Shown here piece after piece: positions 52,510 through 60,472 of a DNA stretch of 64,000 bases; within the stretch, counting starts at the first letter, position 1; every line of letters starts with the position of its first letter. Source of the DNA: Anianibacter sp965662745 (GTDB taxonomy: Bacteria; Pseudomonadota; Alphaproteobacteria; Rhodobacterales; Rhodobacteraceae); contig CBFIJK010000012.1 in the NCBI GenBank assembly GCA_965662745.1, forward strand, positions 1 through 64,000, in the 5' to 3' direction. The notes under the pieces are model-generated. The model had not been told where the DNA came from. It made no database searches and saw only the letters and a program-made list of their open reading frames with translations. A program made the position numbers and the translations under genes.

Positions 52510-52788
52510 TGGGGGCAATCCTGCGCGTTTCCGCGCATCCTGAGGTTAGGTTTTAGACCAATCTTGAAGATTCAAACACTTTTTGCACGGAAGAACATCA
52601 TTGACTCGGGGGAACCAAAGATCGGAAGGCTCGCCAATTCGCATTCGTGCGCACCGGTCGTCAAGCTTGGGTACCTGATGCATTCGGTCGCACCTTAAAG
52701 ATACATAGAGAATATCCTTCGATACCGGTACAAATTAATCTTCTTGCTCTATGCGACAGAATACAATCTTCAAATCGGAGGGATCACC

Positions 52789-53283
52789 ATGTCCAGGTTC
52801 ACCGCCATCGTAATGGCGCTTGCATCTTGCGTTCTGATTGGCGCCGGGCCTCAACAGGCGAACGCGCAGGCAACCTTGACGATCGTTGATGAAGAGGCCG
52901 ACGTGAGCCTTATCCTTGATGAGGAAGCCTTGCTCGATCTGCCGCAGCACGAGTTCCGGACCTCTACGATCTGGACCAAGGGGGAAATCCTTTTTTCCGG
53001 ACCCAGGCTGTCGGACGTTCTGGAACTGGCGAAAATTGGAACTGGCAAGGTGATGTTGAGCGCCGTGAACAACTATTCGGTCGAGATGCCCCGTAGCTTT
53101 GTCGGAGAGGATACGCCGATCCTCGCCATCCGAATGAACGGAGAGCCATTCTCACTGCGCGAGAAAGGGCCGATTTGGGTGGTCTTTCCGTATGATGTGT
53201 CGGAAGAATTCAAATCCGCACAACACTACGCCTTGAGTATTTGGCAGCTGACCGAGATTCAAGTATCGCCCGCAGATTCCTGA
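52789..53283 (+). CDS. periplasmic SUOX-fold pterin-binding-like protein (PruR-like)
   Basis: About 164 residues from ATG 52789, which has CGGAGGG upstream; signal peptide about 1-25 (ending ANAQA). The rest resembles the molybdopterin-binding fold of sulfite-oxidase enzymes (LPQHEFRTSTIWTKGE, LSDVLELAKI, MNGEPFSLREKGPIWVVFPYD). The mature protein has no Cys, so the Mo-ligating Cys is missing and it cannot be a normal molybdoenzyme. In Agrobacterium, PruR is a protein of this kind that binds pterin and signals to a membrane partner. Here the partner would be the hybrid kinase starting 17 bases downstream. Confidence 0.75.
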   Translation: MSRFTAIVMALASCVLIGAGPQQANAQATLTIVDEEADVSLILDEEALLDLPQHEFRTSTIWTKGEILFSGPRLSDVLELAKIGTGKVMLSAVNNYSVEMPRSFVGEDTPILAIRMNGEPFSLREKGPIWVVFPYDVSEEFKSAQHYALSIWQLTEIQVSPADS

Positions 53284-53299
53284 GTGATCGAGAACGTCG

Positions 53300-55852
53300 A
53301 TGAAAAAGCAAAGATTGAGGCTGCCAGCCATCCTGTTGCTGATTTGCCTGATTCTTTCGGCGATTTCATTGATTGTAAGCGTCTTTGATTTTCAGGCGCG
53401 CCTTGACGAAGTCGACGCTGCGGACAGCGACAACCAAGGGTGGTTGATTTCGCAGCTCGAAGTCGACCATCGGAACCTTCTGGCTGCCGTGTTCTCGTCA
53501 CTTATAACGACCTCCGATGCAGGGCCTGATCTATCAGAGGCCGAATTGGCAAATGTCGTTCGCAAGTTTGATATCTATTACAGCCGGATAAACGCGGTTG
53601 AGGCTTCGTTGGACACCTTGCACCTGCCAGAGTCGCTTAGCGACCGCATGGCGTTCCTGCGACAGGATCTCCAAAGCCTGACAACGGTGGTCGACAGTCT
53701 GACGATTGAAGACGCTTCCATTCTGGCCGAGGTGGCAGAGCAGCTTGCTCAGTCGCAGGCAGCCGTACGCGATTTGACGACGGGTGCGTTGCAGGTCTTC
53801 ACCGAAAACACGTCAACCGCGCGAGAGCGCAAAGGCCAGCTGTCCAGGCGATTTCAGATTCAGTCGTTCGTTCTGCTCGGTATGATGGTTCTCTCGTCGT
53901 TTCTGGCAGTCAGGCTATGGACGGACCTGGAAGAACGGTCCGCCATGGTCCACCGCGCATCGGACACCATCAGCAAGGCATATGATGCGTCCCAAAGCGC
54001 GGTCTTCGTCTTGGATTCCCAGGGACGTCTGCTGCACAACAACAAGGCGTCTAGAAAGATTTTCGAGCTGAATTTCGAAGATCTGATCAAAGATCCGATC
54101 ATTGATTGCATTGCGCCAGCACGGCACAGAAGTTTTTTTCGGGAGCTGTTCAACGAACTTGCGGTCGACAGCAATCACCCTGTGCTCAAGACCACGCTTC
54201 AGAGAACCTGGGCGGTGCGTGCATCCGGTGAGGAATTTCCTGTCGAGGTTTCGCTCACGCGTGATGAAAACTTCATGGATGAGCCGATCTTCATTGCCTA
54301 CGTGACCGATATCTCTGAACAGGTCTTGTCAGAGCAGAAGATCGAGGCCGCGCTCGACGAAGCTGAAAAGTCTGCGGCCGCGAAGAGCATGTTCCTCGCC
54401 ACGATGAGCCATGAGATGCGCACGCCGCTTCATGGGGTGATCGCATCGCTCGATCTTATGGATGAGAAGGCGCTGAAGGACGAAGACGGCGTCCTTCTGA
54501 AAACAGCCCGAGACTGTGCGCAGCGTGCCTTGGCGCAAATCAATGACGTATTGGAAATGACACGTCTGGGTGCAAGCAGTGAGGCGCAAAGCGAGTTCGT
54601 TCCGCAGGATGTGGTGGGTGGCATTGTTGAGGAATTGCGCCCGCTGGCCACCGAGCATGGAAATGAGATCAATCTTGTCCTGACGGGCAAAAGCGATGGT
54701 CGGTATCTTGGTGCGGCGATGGCCTTTTCGCGTGCCATCTCGAACCTTGCCGGAAATGCGGTGAAATTCACGTCCAATGGCAAGATTGATGTCCGCCTCA
54801 ACTTTCAGAAGGTGGACGGCGATACGACCCGGGTCGATGTCCAAATCTCTGATGACGGTCCGGGCATCCCTGTTGAGCATCAGGCGAGGATTTTCGACGA
54901 GTTCGAAACGCTCGCTCAATACAAGCACAGTCTGCGATCGGGGACGGGCCTTGGTCTTGCGATCGCGCGGACCGCAGTCGATCGCCTCGGTGGCTCTCTA
55001 ACGCTGGAGAGTGAGCCCGGCGCTGGCAGCCTTTTCTCCTTTGCGATCGAACTCGCTCCGGCGCCCGAACCAGCGAAGGAACCGAAGGCGACAGAGACGG
55101 CTGGGGCAGAGATGAATTACATCCGCGCGAAGACGCTCGTGGTGGATGACAATGAGATCAACCGCGTCTTGCTGTGCCAAATGTTGAAGCGTCTCGGACA
55201 CGAGGTCGACACCGCCAACGATGGGGTCGAAGCCGTAATCAAGGCCCGGAGCCAATGCTTTGATGTGATCCTGATGGATGTGAGCATGCCGGTCCTTGAT
55301 GGATTTGAAGCGACGCGGCAGATCCGGGCCGAAGGCCCGTCCAAAGACGCGCTTGTGATCGGCGTGACGGCCTATCTCGACCAGGATGAGCCACGTCTTC
55401 AATCCTCGGGAATGGACGACGTCCTGACAAAGCCGCTTGCTTTGAGCACTTTGAAGACTGCGCTTGAAACTTACCTGAGCGCGCACATGATTTCCGACAT
55501 CCCGCGTGAACCCGTTGAAGAAACCGAGGGCGGGCACTTGTCGGACCTTCAGGATCTTGTTGGCGCGGAAACCGCGGTTGCCTTGTTCAGGCAGGCATTG
55601 GACGACGCCCAAGAGGCGATAGAGGCCATGAAGATGCCCGATGCCAGCAGCGAAAGCATTGCTCAAAAGGTTCACTATGCAATCGGGCCCACGATGATGG
55701 TTGGTCTTCGCGACCTTGGGCAAACGTTCTCGAAGGCCGAAAACGCTGCAGCGGTGAACGACCGTAGCGCGATCCGTGACCTTGTTCCCAGTGCGACCAC
55801 GATGCTCGCCGCCGCGCGGTCGATGCTCGAAACCGCGAGCCAGGAGCACTAG
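53300..55852 (+). CDS. hybrid sensor histidine kinase (PAS-HisKA-HATPase-REC-Hpt)
   Basis: 850 residues. Membrane segments at about 10-29 and 190-207 bound a helical periplasmic domain. Then PAS (about 225-345), HisKA with His371 in MSHEMRTP, HATPase (about 470-590; DDGPGI, GTGLGLAIA), receiver with Asp660 (LMDVSMPVLDG), and a C-terminal Hpt with probable His792 (VHYAIG). The full phosphorelay His-Asp-His implies an external response regulator, likely the divergent LuxR-type protein. Its periplasmic domain is the expected docking site for the upstream pterin-binding-like protein. Confidence 0.9.
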   Translation: MKKQRLRLPAILLLICLILSAISLIVSVFDFQARLDEVDAADSDNQGWLISQLEVDHRNLLAAVFSSLITTSDAGPDLSEAELANVVRKFDIYYSRINAVEASLDTLHLPESLSDRMAFLRQDLQSLTTVVDSLTIEDASILAEVAEQLAQSQAAVRDLTTGALQVFTENTSTARERKGQLSRRFQIQSFVLLGMMVLSSFLAVRLWTDLEERSAMVHRASDTISKAYDASQSAVFVLDSQGRLLHNNKASRKIFELNFEDLIKDPIIDCIAPARHRSFFRELFNELAVDSNHPVLKTTLQRTWAVRASGEEFPVEVSLTRDENFMDEPIFIAYVTDISEQVLSEQKIEAALDEAEKSAAAKSMFLATMSHEMRTPLHGVIASLDLMDEKALKDEDGVLLKTARDCAQRALAQINDVLEMTRLGASSEAQSEFVPQDVVGGIVEELRPLATEHGNEINLVLTGKSDGRYLGAAMAFSRAISNLAGNAVKFTSNGKIDVRLNFQKVDGDTTRVDVQISDDGPGIPVEHQARIFDEFETLAQYKHSLRSGTGLGLAIARTAVDRLGGSLTLESEPGAGSLFSFAIELAPAPEPAKEPKATETAGAEMNYIRAKTLVVDDNEINRVLLCQMLKRLGHEVDTANDGVEAVIKARSQCFDVILMDVSMPVLDGFEATRQIRAEGPSKDALVIGVTAYLDQDEPRLQSSGMDDVLTKPLALSTLKTALETYLSAHMISDIPREPVEETEGGHLSDLQDLVGAETAVALFRQALDDAQEAIEAMKMPDASSESIAQKVHYAIGPTMMVGLRDLGQTFSKAENAAAVNDRSAIRDLVPSATTMLAAARSMLETASQEH

Positions 55853-56555
55853 TCATTTTTTCGTTGCCCTAGGGCGACCAAAGCTGTGGCTGGCGCGATG
55901 TTGCCGTCAGGCCAAAGGGCACAGCGGGTGTTGATCCACTCGATCCCTCACATCGCCCTTTTTTCAACGTCCTCATCGCCGCGTACAGACCCGCGGCGAG
56001 AGTTGGCATCGGTCTTGCATAGTCTGTACATGGCCCGGCCAAGGTAGTGTGGCGGCTTTCCATCTTGCGACTCAGCGAATGGAAAGGTCCGCGATCTGCA
56101 ATCGTGACGGGCGCCAACGCCGTTGCCCTCGTGGGCGCCGCTCAAGGACTGTTTGCGCCAGAATACCGGGTGCGCGACCAGTCTGTGCCGAGGGGCCTGC
56201 GAGTCGACAACAAGGACGACGCGACATGGAGGGAAACCCTCCATCTGGCGATTCGGGTGAAATCACCCGCCGGAATCCTTCTCGCTTGAGAGAAAGGGTT
56301 CACAAGTCAGGTCTGGCGTCTTTATCGCTTTTGATGTGCGTATCCATATCGAAGGATATGTATCATTCAAAAAGATATATTTTTTTATTTTACGGCCTAC
56401 TAAAACTATAAAAAAACTATTCCTGAAAACTTTTACCACGTTTTTTACTTCGTACGAAGATAAGGATCTGCGACTATCTATGTTCATTCTAGGGCATGCG
56501 GTGTTTGAGCTTCCGCTCGGGGCCACTTCGTTTGGGGCATGCGTTGGAATAGAAA
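55853..56555 (+). other. long intergenic region, no convincing gene
   Basis: About 700 bases. Short frames on both strands look like neither real proteins nor decayed known ones. It contains a full sigma-54 element at 56004-56019. From about 56370 to 56470 the sequence is very AT-rich compared with the rest of the window, which may mark a regulatory or horizontally acquired junction just before the RTX gene. Confidence 0.6.
56004..56019 (+). promoter_or_regulatory. orphan sigma-54 promoter
   Basis: TGGCAT, five bases, TTGCA. The predicted start (about 56030) falls on an ATG that opens only a five-codon frame. No gene begins within 500 bases. Downstream bases ATAGTCTG also follow the -12 of the promoter at 59368. 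Confidence 0.7.
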
Positions 56556-59333
56556 ATGAAACTTCAATATTCCGTGAACTCATCTTCTTTACTATCAGAG
56601 AAGAGCTTTCAGCAAGACTTTATGAATGGCGACAGTGCTCAAATCTCTGAAGAGATGTTTGGCGCCATTAATCTGGGTTACCCGAAGTTTCATCAGTTCG
56701 CCGAAGATTTCGAGTTCTTGAACTCCAACCTTATTCGATGGCCGGGCGGAACGTTTGCTGAAGAAGGTGGGTTCGACACGGTAACGCTGCGGCCTCATGT
56801 TCACGCAAAGCCCGGTGATGAGGTTGCTTACAGCTATGATTACCCCGAACTCTTGCACCCGGGGCTTATCGATCGCGGTGCTGCCGGACTGTCCGAGGTT
56901 CTGAAATTCGGAATTGAGACAGAGTCTGCGGTACAGATCATTCTTCCCACCGAGCGTTACAACGGCGATCCCCAGGCGGCCTATGACCAGACGTCGGACT
57001 TTCTTCAGAAGCTTTTCGTCGACGGCACATGGAACGATGGGGCCTTGCCGGAAAAGATCATCCTGGACGTCGGCAACGAGCGCTATGTGGACCCGGGCGA
57101 ACTTTATGGCCCGACCTCCTTGAACATCGTTTCGGCGATCCGCGACTTCCGCGAAGCCAATCCCGAAGCCGAATTCTCGGTCGGTCTTCAGTCGATGCAG
57201 GACGCAGCGGGCACGCAAGAGCTGATCGCCGTCTTCGAAGACCCCGATCTTCCCGACGACATGGTCGGTCTGCTTGGTGAGGTCGATGTCGTCCGTCACC
57301 ATATTCTGGGCGCCAACCTCGATCCGTCCCGTTCGCGCGGCGCGGAAGATATCGAAGACGTGCGGTACGCGGCGATCGACCCGCTTGTCGACGCCGTGCG
57401 CGATGCATCCTTCGGCGTCGATCCCGATGTCTCGTTCTCGGCCTACGCGGTCGACAGCAACGATGAGATGGACGGTGGTCAAGGCCTGCCGGCCGCCACC
57501 AGCCTTCTGTCGGCCTTCACCGGCATGGCAGAGCTTGGCGGCGATTACGGCGCAGTCTGGGGGATCGACGTCAGCAATTCGCTTGACTCGATGCTGACGA
57601 CCGACGGTGCGGGCGGATCACGGGACTACAATGCTGGCGCCTACATGTACCGCATGATGGCGGAAAGCATTGTCGGCAAGGATGTCGTCGACACGGCGGA
57701 AATCGATGCGGACCGAGACGATCCCGTCCATCTCTTCGCATTTTCGGATGCGTCCGAGACCGTCATCTTCGTCTCGCCCAATGAGTTGGACGGCGCCTCT
57801 GCGAATATCGAACTGGCGCTCAGCGGGATCGAGAACATTCAAGGCATCGAGGTTGAATACCTGCGCACGGTGGACGGCACGATCGACGGCAAGCCGGTCG
57901 ATCCTGCAACAACGACCGAGGCGCTCTTTGCCGATGAGAACAACGTCGTCCAACTCGAGTTCACGCAACCCTTCGAGGTTGCACGCCTGGTGATCACGGG
58001 GGACCGTGTCGACGCCGCACAACAAAAGACACTGTTCCACGGCGACCACGGCACGGATGGCGATGACAGCATCTGGGGCGACGCCGGGTTCAATTGGATA
58101 CACGGCCATGACGGCGACGATGAATTGCACGGCCGCCAGGGCGCGGACATGCTGTTCGGCGGAAATGGGCTCGATACCCTCTACGGCTATGATGGCGACG
58201 ACCAGATGTGGGGCGGTGCCGGAGACGATTCTCTGAACGGCTATGCCGGGAACGACAGGTTGTACGGGGACGAGGGCAACGATTTTTTCCTCGGCGGCAA
58301 GGGCGACGACGTGATCCGCGGTGGATCGGGCAACGATCAGCTGTATGGCAACCTTGGCAACGATACGCTTTTCGGCGGTTCGGGCAATGACTGGCTCACG
58401 GGGGCGTCTGGCGCGGACCGTTTCGGCTTTGCCGCAGAGGATGGCGCGTCGAACGACGTCATCAGGGACTTCGAGCCGGGAATGGACACGCTTGTCTTCG
58501 AGGGGTTCGACCTGGCCTTTGATGATATCCAGATGACCGACAGCCGAGATGGCGTGACGTTGGCGGTCGAAGGTCAGTCTGTCTATCTCAAGGGTGTGTA
58601 TGCTGGGCAGCTGAAGCCGGACCACTTCGAATTCATCTCGTCAGATGACACAAATCTCGGAGCGATGCGTGTCGACAGCGCCAATCCGCCGCTGGCATTC
58701 GCCGCCGGGACGCTTGGTAGCGACAAGGCGTGGCTGTCGGATGCAGACGATCTGAACCTGGGTCTGTCGGGCGAAGATCATATCAGCGGCCTCAAGGGAG
58801 ATGACGTTCTCTTCGGTGGCACGGACGACGACACGATGATCGGCGGCAAGGACAACGACATCCTGCTGGGTGGGAGCGGGGATGACGCATTGTTCGGCAA
58901 TCTCGGCGACGACACTCTGGCGGGCGGCGCAGGGACCGACTTTCTTCACGGCGGCCCCGGCTCGGATCGGTTTCATATCGGGTTTCAGGAAGACGGGGAA
59001 AGCGACCGCATTGGCGATTTTACCCCGGGTCAGGACCGGCTGGTGCTGGAAGGTTTCGAGGGCGATTTTGTCGATATCATCATGACGGAAGCCGAAAATG
59101 GCGTGGTCCTGAATTTTGGGGGCCGCATTCTGGAGCTTCGCAACGTTGACTACAATCAAATCTCCGAAGCGGATTTTGAATTCGCAGATGAGCCGCAGCA
59201 TCTCGACACGATGACCGGCACCATGTTGATGGACCTTCTGGGCATAGAGCCGGACTCGGAAACTGCCGCACAAATCGCAGACGATGAACAAATGTCGGAA
59301 GACGAGGAAGCGGAGATGTTGATCCCGTTCTGA
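56556..59333 (+). CDS. RTX protein with N-terminal glycosidase-like domain
   Basis: 925 residues; the ATG at 56556 has only a weak ribosome site, and ATG 56622 is an alternative. No signal peptide. Residues about 30-380 look like a clan GH-A TIM barrel: NLIRWPGGTFAEEGGFD and ILDVGNERY, where Asn174-Glu175 fit the acid/base NE pair; the nucleophile Glu was not identified. Residues about 380-480 may be a beta-sandwich (IFVSPNELDGASANIELAL). Two blocks of calcium-binding GGxGxDxLx repeats follow (about 500-630 and 745-810), each ending in a GxDxLVFEGF-type cap. This suggests type I secretion. A surface or filament glycan could be its target, but nothing proves that. Confidence 0.8.
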   Translation: MKLQYSVNSSSLLSEKSFQQDFMNGDSAQISEEMFGAINLGYPKFHQFAEDFEFLNSNLIRWPGGTFAEEGGFDTVTLRPHVHAKPGDEVAYSYDYPELLHPGLIDRGAAGLSEVLKFGIETESAVQIILPTERYNGDPQAAYDQTSDFLQKLFVDGTWNDGALPEKIILDVGNERYVDPGELYGPTSLNIVSAIRDFREANPEAEFSVGLQSMQDAAGTQELIAVFEDPDLPDDMVGLLGEVDVVRHHILGANLDPSRSRGAEDIEDVRYAAIDPLVDAVRDASFGVDPDVSFSAYAVDSNDEMDGGQGLPAATSLLSAFTGMAELGGDYGAVWGIDVSNSLDSMLTTDGAGGSRDYNAGAYMYRMMAESIVGKDVVDTAEIDADRDDPVHLFAFSDASETVIFVSPNELDGASANIELALSGIENIQGIEVEYLRTVDGTIDGKPVDPATTTEALFADENNVVQLEFTQPFEVARLVITGDRVDAAQQKTLFHGDHGTDGDDSIWGDAGFNWIHGHDGDDELHGRQGADMLFGGNGLDTLYGYDGDDQMWGGAGDDSLNGYAGNDRLYGDEGNDFFLGGKGDDVIRGGSGNDQLYGNLGNDTLFGGSGNDWLTGASGADRFGFAAEDGASNDVIRDFEPGMDTLVFEGFDLAFDDIQMTDSRDGVTLAVEGQSVYLKGVYAGQLKPDHFEFISSDDTNLGAMRVDSANPPLAFAAGTLGSDKAWLSDADDLNLGLSGEDHISGLKGDDVLFGGTDDDTMIGGKDNDILLGGSGDDALFGNLGDDTLAGGAGTDFLHGGPGSDRFHIGFQEDGESDRIGDFTPGQDRLVLEGFEGDFVDIIMTEAENGVVLNFGGRILELRNVDYNQISEADFEFADEPQHLDTMTGTMLMDLLGIEPDSETAAQIADDEQMSEDEEAEMLIPF
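58060..58420 (+). repeat. first block of RTX nonapeptide repeats
   Basis: Tandem 27-base units coding GGxGxDxLx-type nonapeptides within the RTX gene (for example GGAGDDSLNGYAGNDRLYGD). Roughly a dozen units. These bind calcium after export and drive folding. Confidence 0.85.
58790..58970 (+). repeat. second block of RTX nonapeptide repeats
   Basis: About six further units of the same type (GGTDDDTMIGGKDNDILLGG and following), separated from the first block by about 120 codons. Confidence 0.8.
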
Positions 59334-59367
59334 CTGAGGCAGAACACTCCGCCTGATCAAAGCGTCT

Positions 59368-59383
59368 TGGCACGCGGTTTGCA
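59368..59383 (+). promoter_or_regulatory. sigma-54 promoter abutting the YcbK-like gene
   Basis: TGGCAC, five bases, TTGCA. With the -12 C at 59382, transcription should start at about 59394, one base before the ATG. No ribosome site lies between. Confidence 0.8.
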
Positions 59384-59394
59384 CATAGTCTGGC

Positions 59395-60093
59395 ATGAAG
59401 ACTACGGACATCAACCGTCGTGGCGTCCTGATTGGATTGCTGGCCAGCGCATTGACCCCTTCACCTGCGCGCGCCTTCTTCATGGAGACCTCCGGTCGTC
59501 CCGTCCCCTCGGCGACCGGAGGTCCATTGGTGGACCTGGGTTCTGGCAAAGGGAGCCTGTTCCAGCCGGGGGCGAAAGAAACCCCTTCTGAGCCCACCGC
59601 ACGACCGGATCAAGCCCCGGCTCTCAGCAACCGAGCCGGGCAATTTGCGGTCCAGTTCGAAAACTCCAATACAAATGAGAAAATGGCCGCCCGCTTCATG
59701 ATCGACGGCGACGCGGTCCAGGTTCTTGATCGCGAAGTTCTCAACTGGCTGCTGCGTGACTGGCGAAGCAATACCGTCAAGCAGATGGATTTGGGCGTCT
59801 TGGAGACTCTGGGGCGCGTCGCGAAAGAGGCCTTCCAGACAGGATGGCGCGGCCACATCCGGGTGTCATCCGGCTATCGAACGAAGGACACCAATGACTT
59901 GCTTCGCCGCCAAGGTTATGGCGCGGCCCGCAATTCGCTGCACATGCAGGCCAAGGCGATCGATCTCTCTATTCCCGGTCTGGAAATCCCGAAGCTCCAC
60001 GCGGTCGCGGAGGCGGCATCAAGAGGTGGCGTCGGTCTGTATCCCAGCTTTGTCCATGTCGATTCCGGTCAGCAGCGCCGTTGGACTGGCTAG
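59395..60093 (+). CDS. Tat-exported YcbK-like (DUF882, M15-type) peptidase
   Basis: 232 residues. The N-terminus has a twin-arginine signal (INRRGVLIGLLASALTPSPARA, Arg8-Arg9). The C-terminal domain (about 120-232) is of the DUF882/peptidase M15_2 type, with VSSGYRTKDTN, the zinc-binding HMQAKAID (His-x6-Asp) and a second His in FVHVD. Family members cut or trim peptidoglycan peptides. The sigma-54 promoter places it in the flagellar regulon, where the muramidase-free FlgJ leaves a need for a wall-opening enzyme. No other in-frame start would keep the signal peptide. Confidence 0.85.
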   Translation: MKTTDINRRGVLIGLLASALTPSPARAFFMETSGRPVPSATGGPLVDLGSGKGSLFQPGAKETPSEPTARPDQAPALSNRAGQFAVQFENSNTNEKMAARFMIDGDAVQVLDREVLNWLLRDWRSNTVKQMDLGVLETLGRVAKEAFQTGWRGHIRVSSGYRTKDTNDLLRRQGYGAARNSLHMQAKAIDLSIPGLEIPKLHAVAEAASRGGVGLYPSFVHVDSGQQRRWTG

Positions 60094-60472
60094 AGACCCT
60101 GGTCTTGGGTCCGGATCGGAATTGTCTGACTGTTTCTACAAAAGTCGAGGTGTCTGTTGGATGCGAATTTTCCGGCTTCGATGGTATCTGGTGCTTGCCT
60201 GCTGACGCATTTTTTCTGTTCCATGCCGAAGCGATAAATGGACCTCTGTCCAAGATCATCCTGTATATTGTCGGCGCCAGTGTGCGTAGTGAAAAAGACT
60301 TTCAGAACAACATGTTCAGCAGGCGCAGACCCAACTTATCTATTGAAGAGCGCCACTATCTTTCGAGTGACTCAGAGTTTCACGCGCATTGGCGTTTAGA
60401 GTCCCGAAGCCACGCAATCGGAGAAACGCGTCGGCCTAGTTCTGAAACCGACTGCAGTGGGATGCTAGCACC
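60094..60472 (+). other. intergenic region before the chemoreceptor
   Basis: About 380 bases. An open frame of 131 codons (60081-60476) crosses it but has no family-like sequence and overlaps the preceding gene. No clear sigma-54 or sigma-28 site was found. Confidence 0.5.

Noticed and set aside
55859..55890. Inverted repeat GCCCTAGGGC after the hybrid kinase as a terminator
   Set aside because: The T run precedes the stem on the plus strand and no T run follows on either strand, so orientation is wrong for a normal terminator.
56336..56650. 104-codon frame before the RTX gene
   Set aside because: Passes through the AT-rich patch with implausible composition and overlaps the RTX start in another frame.
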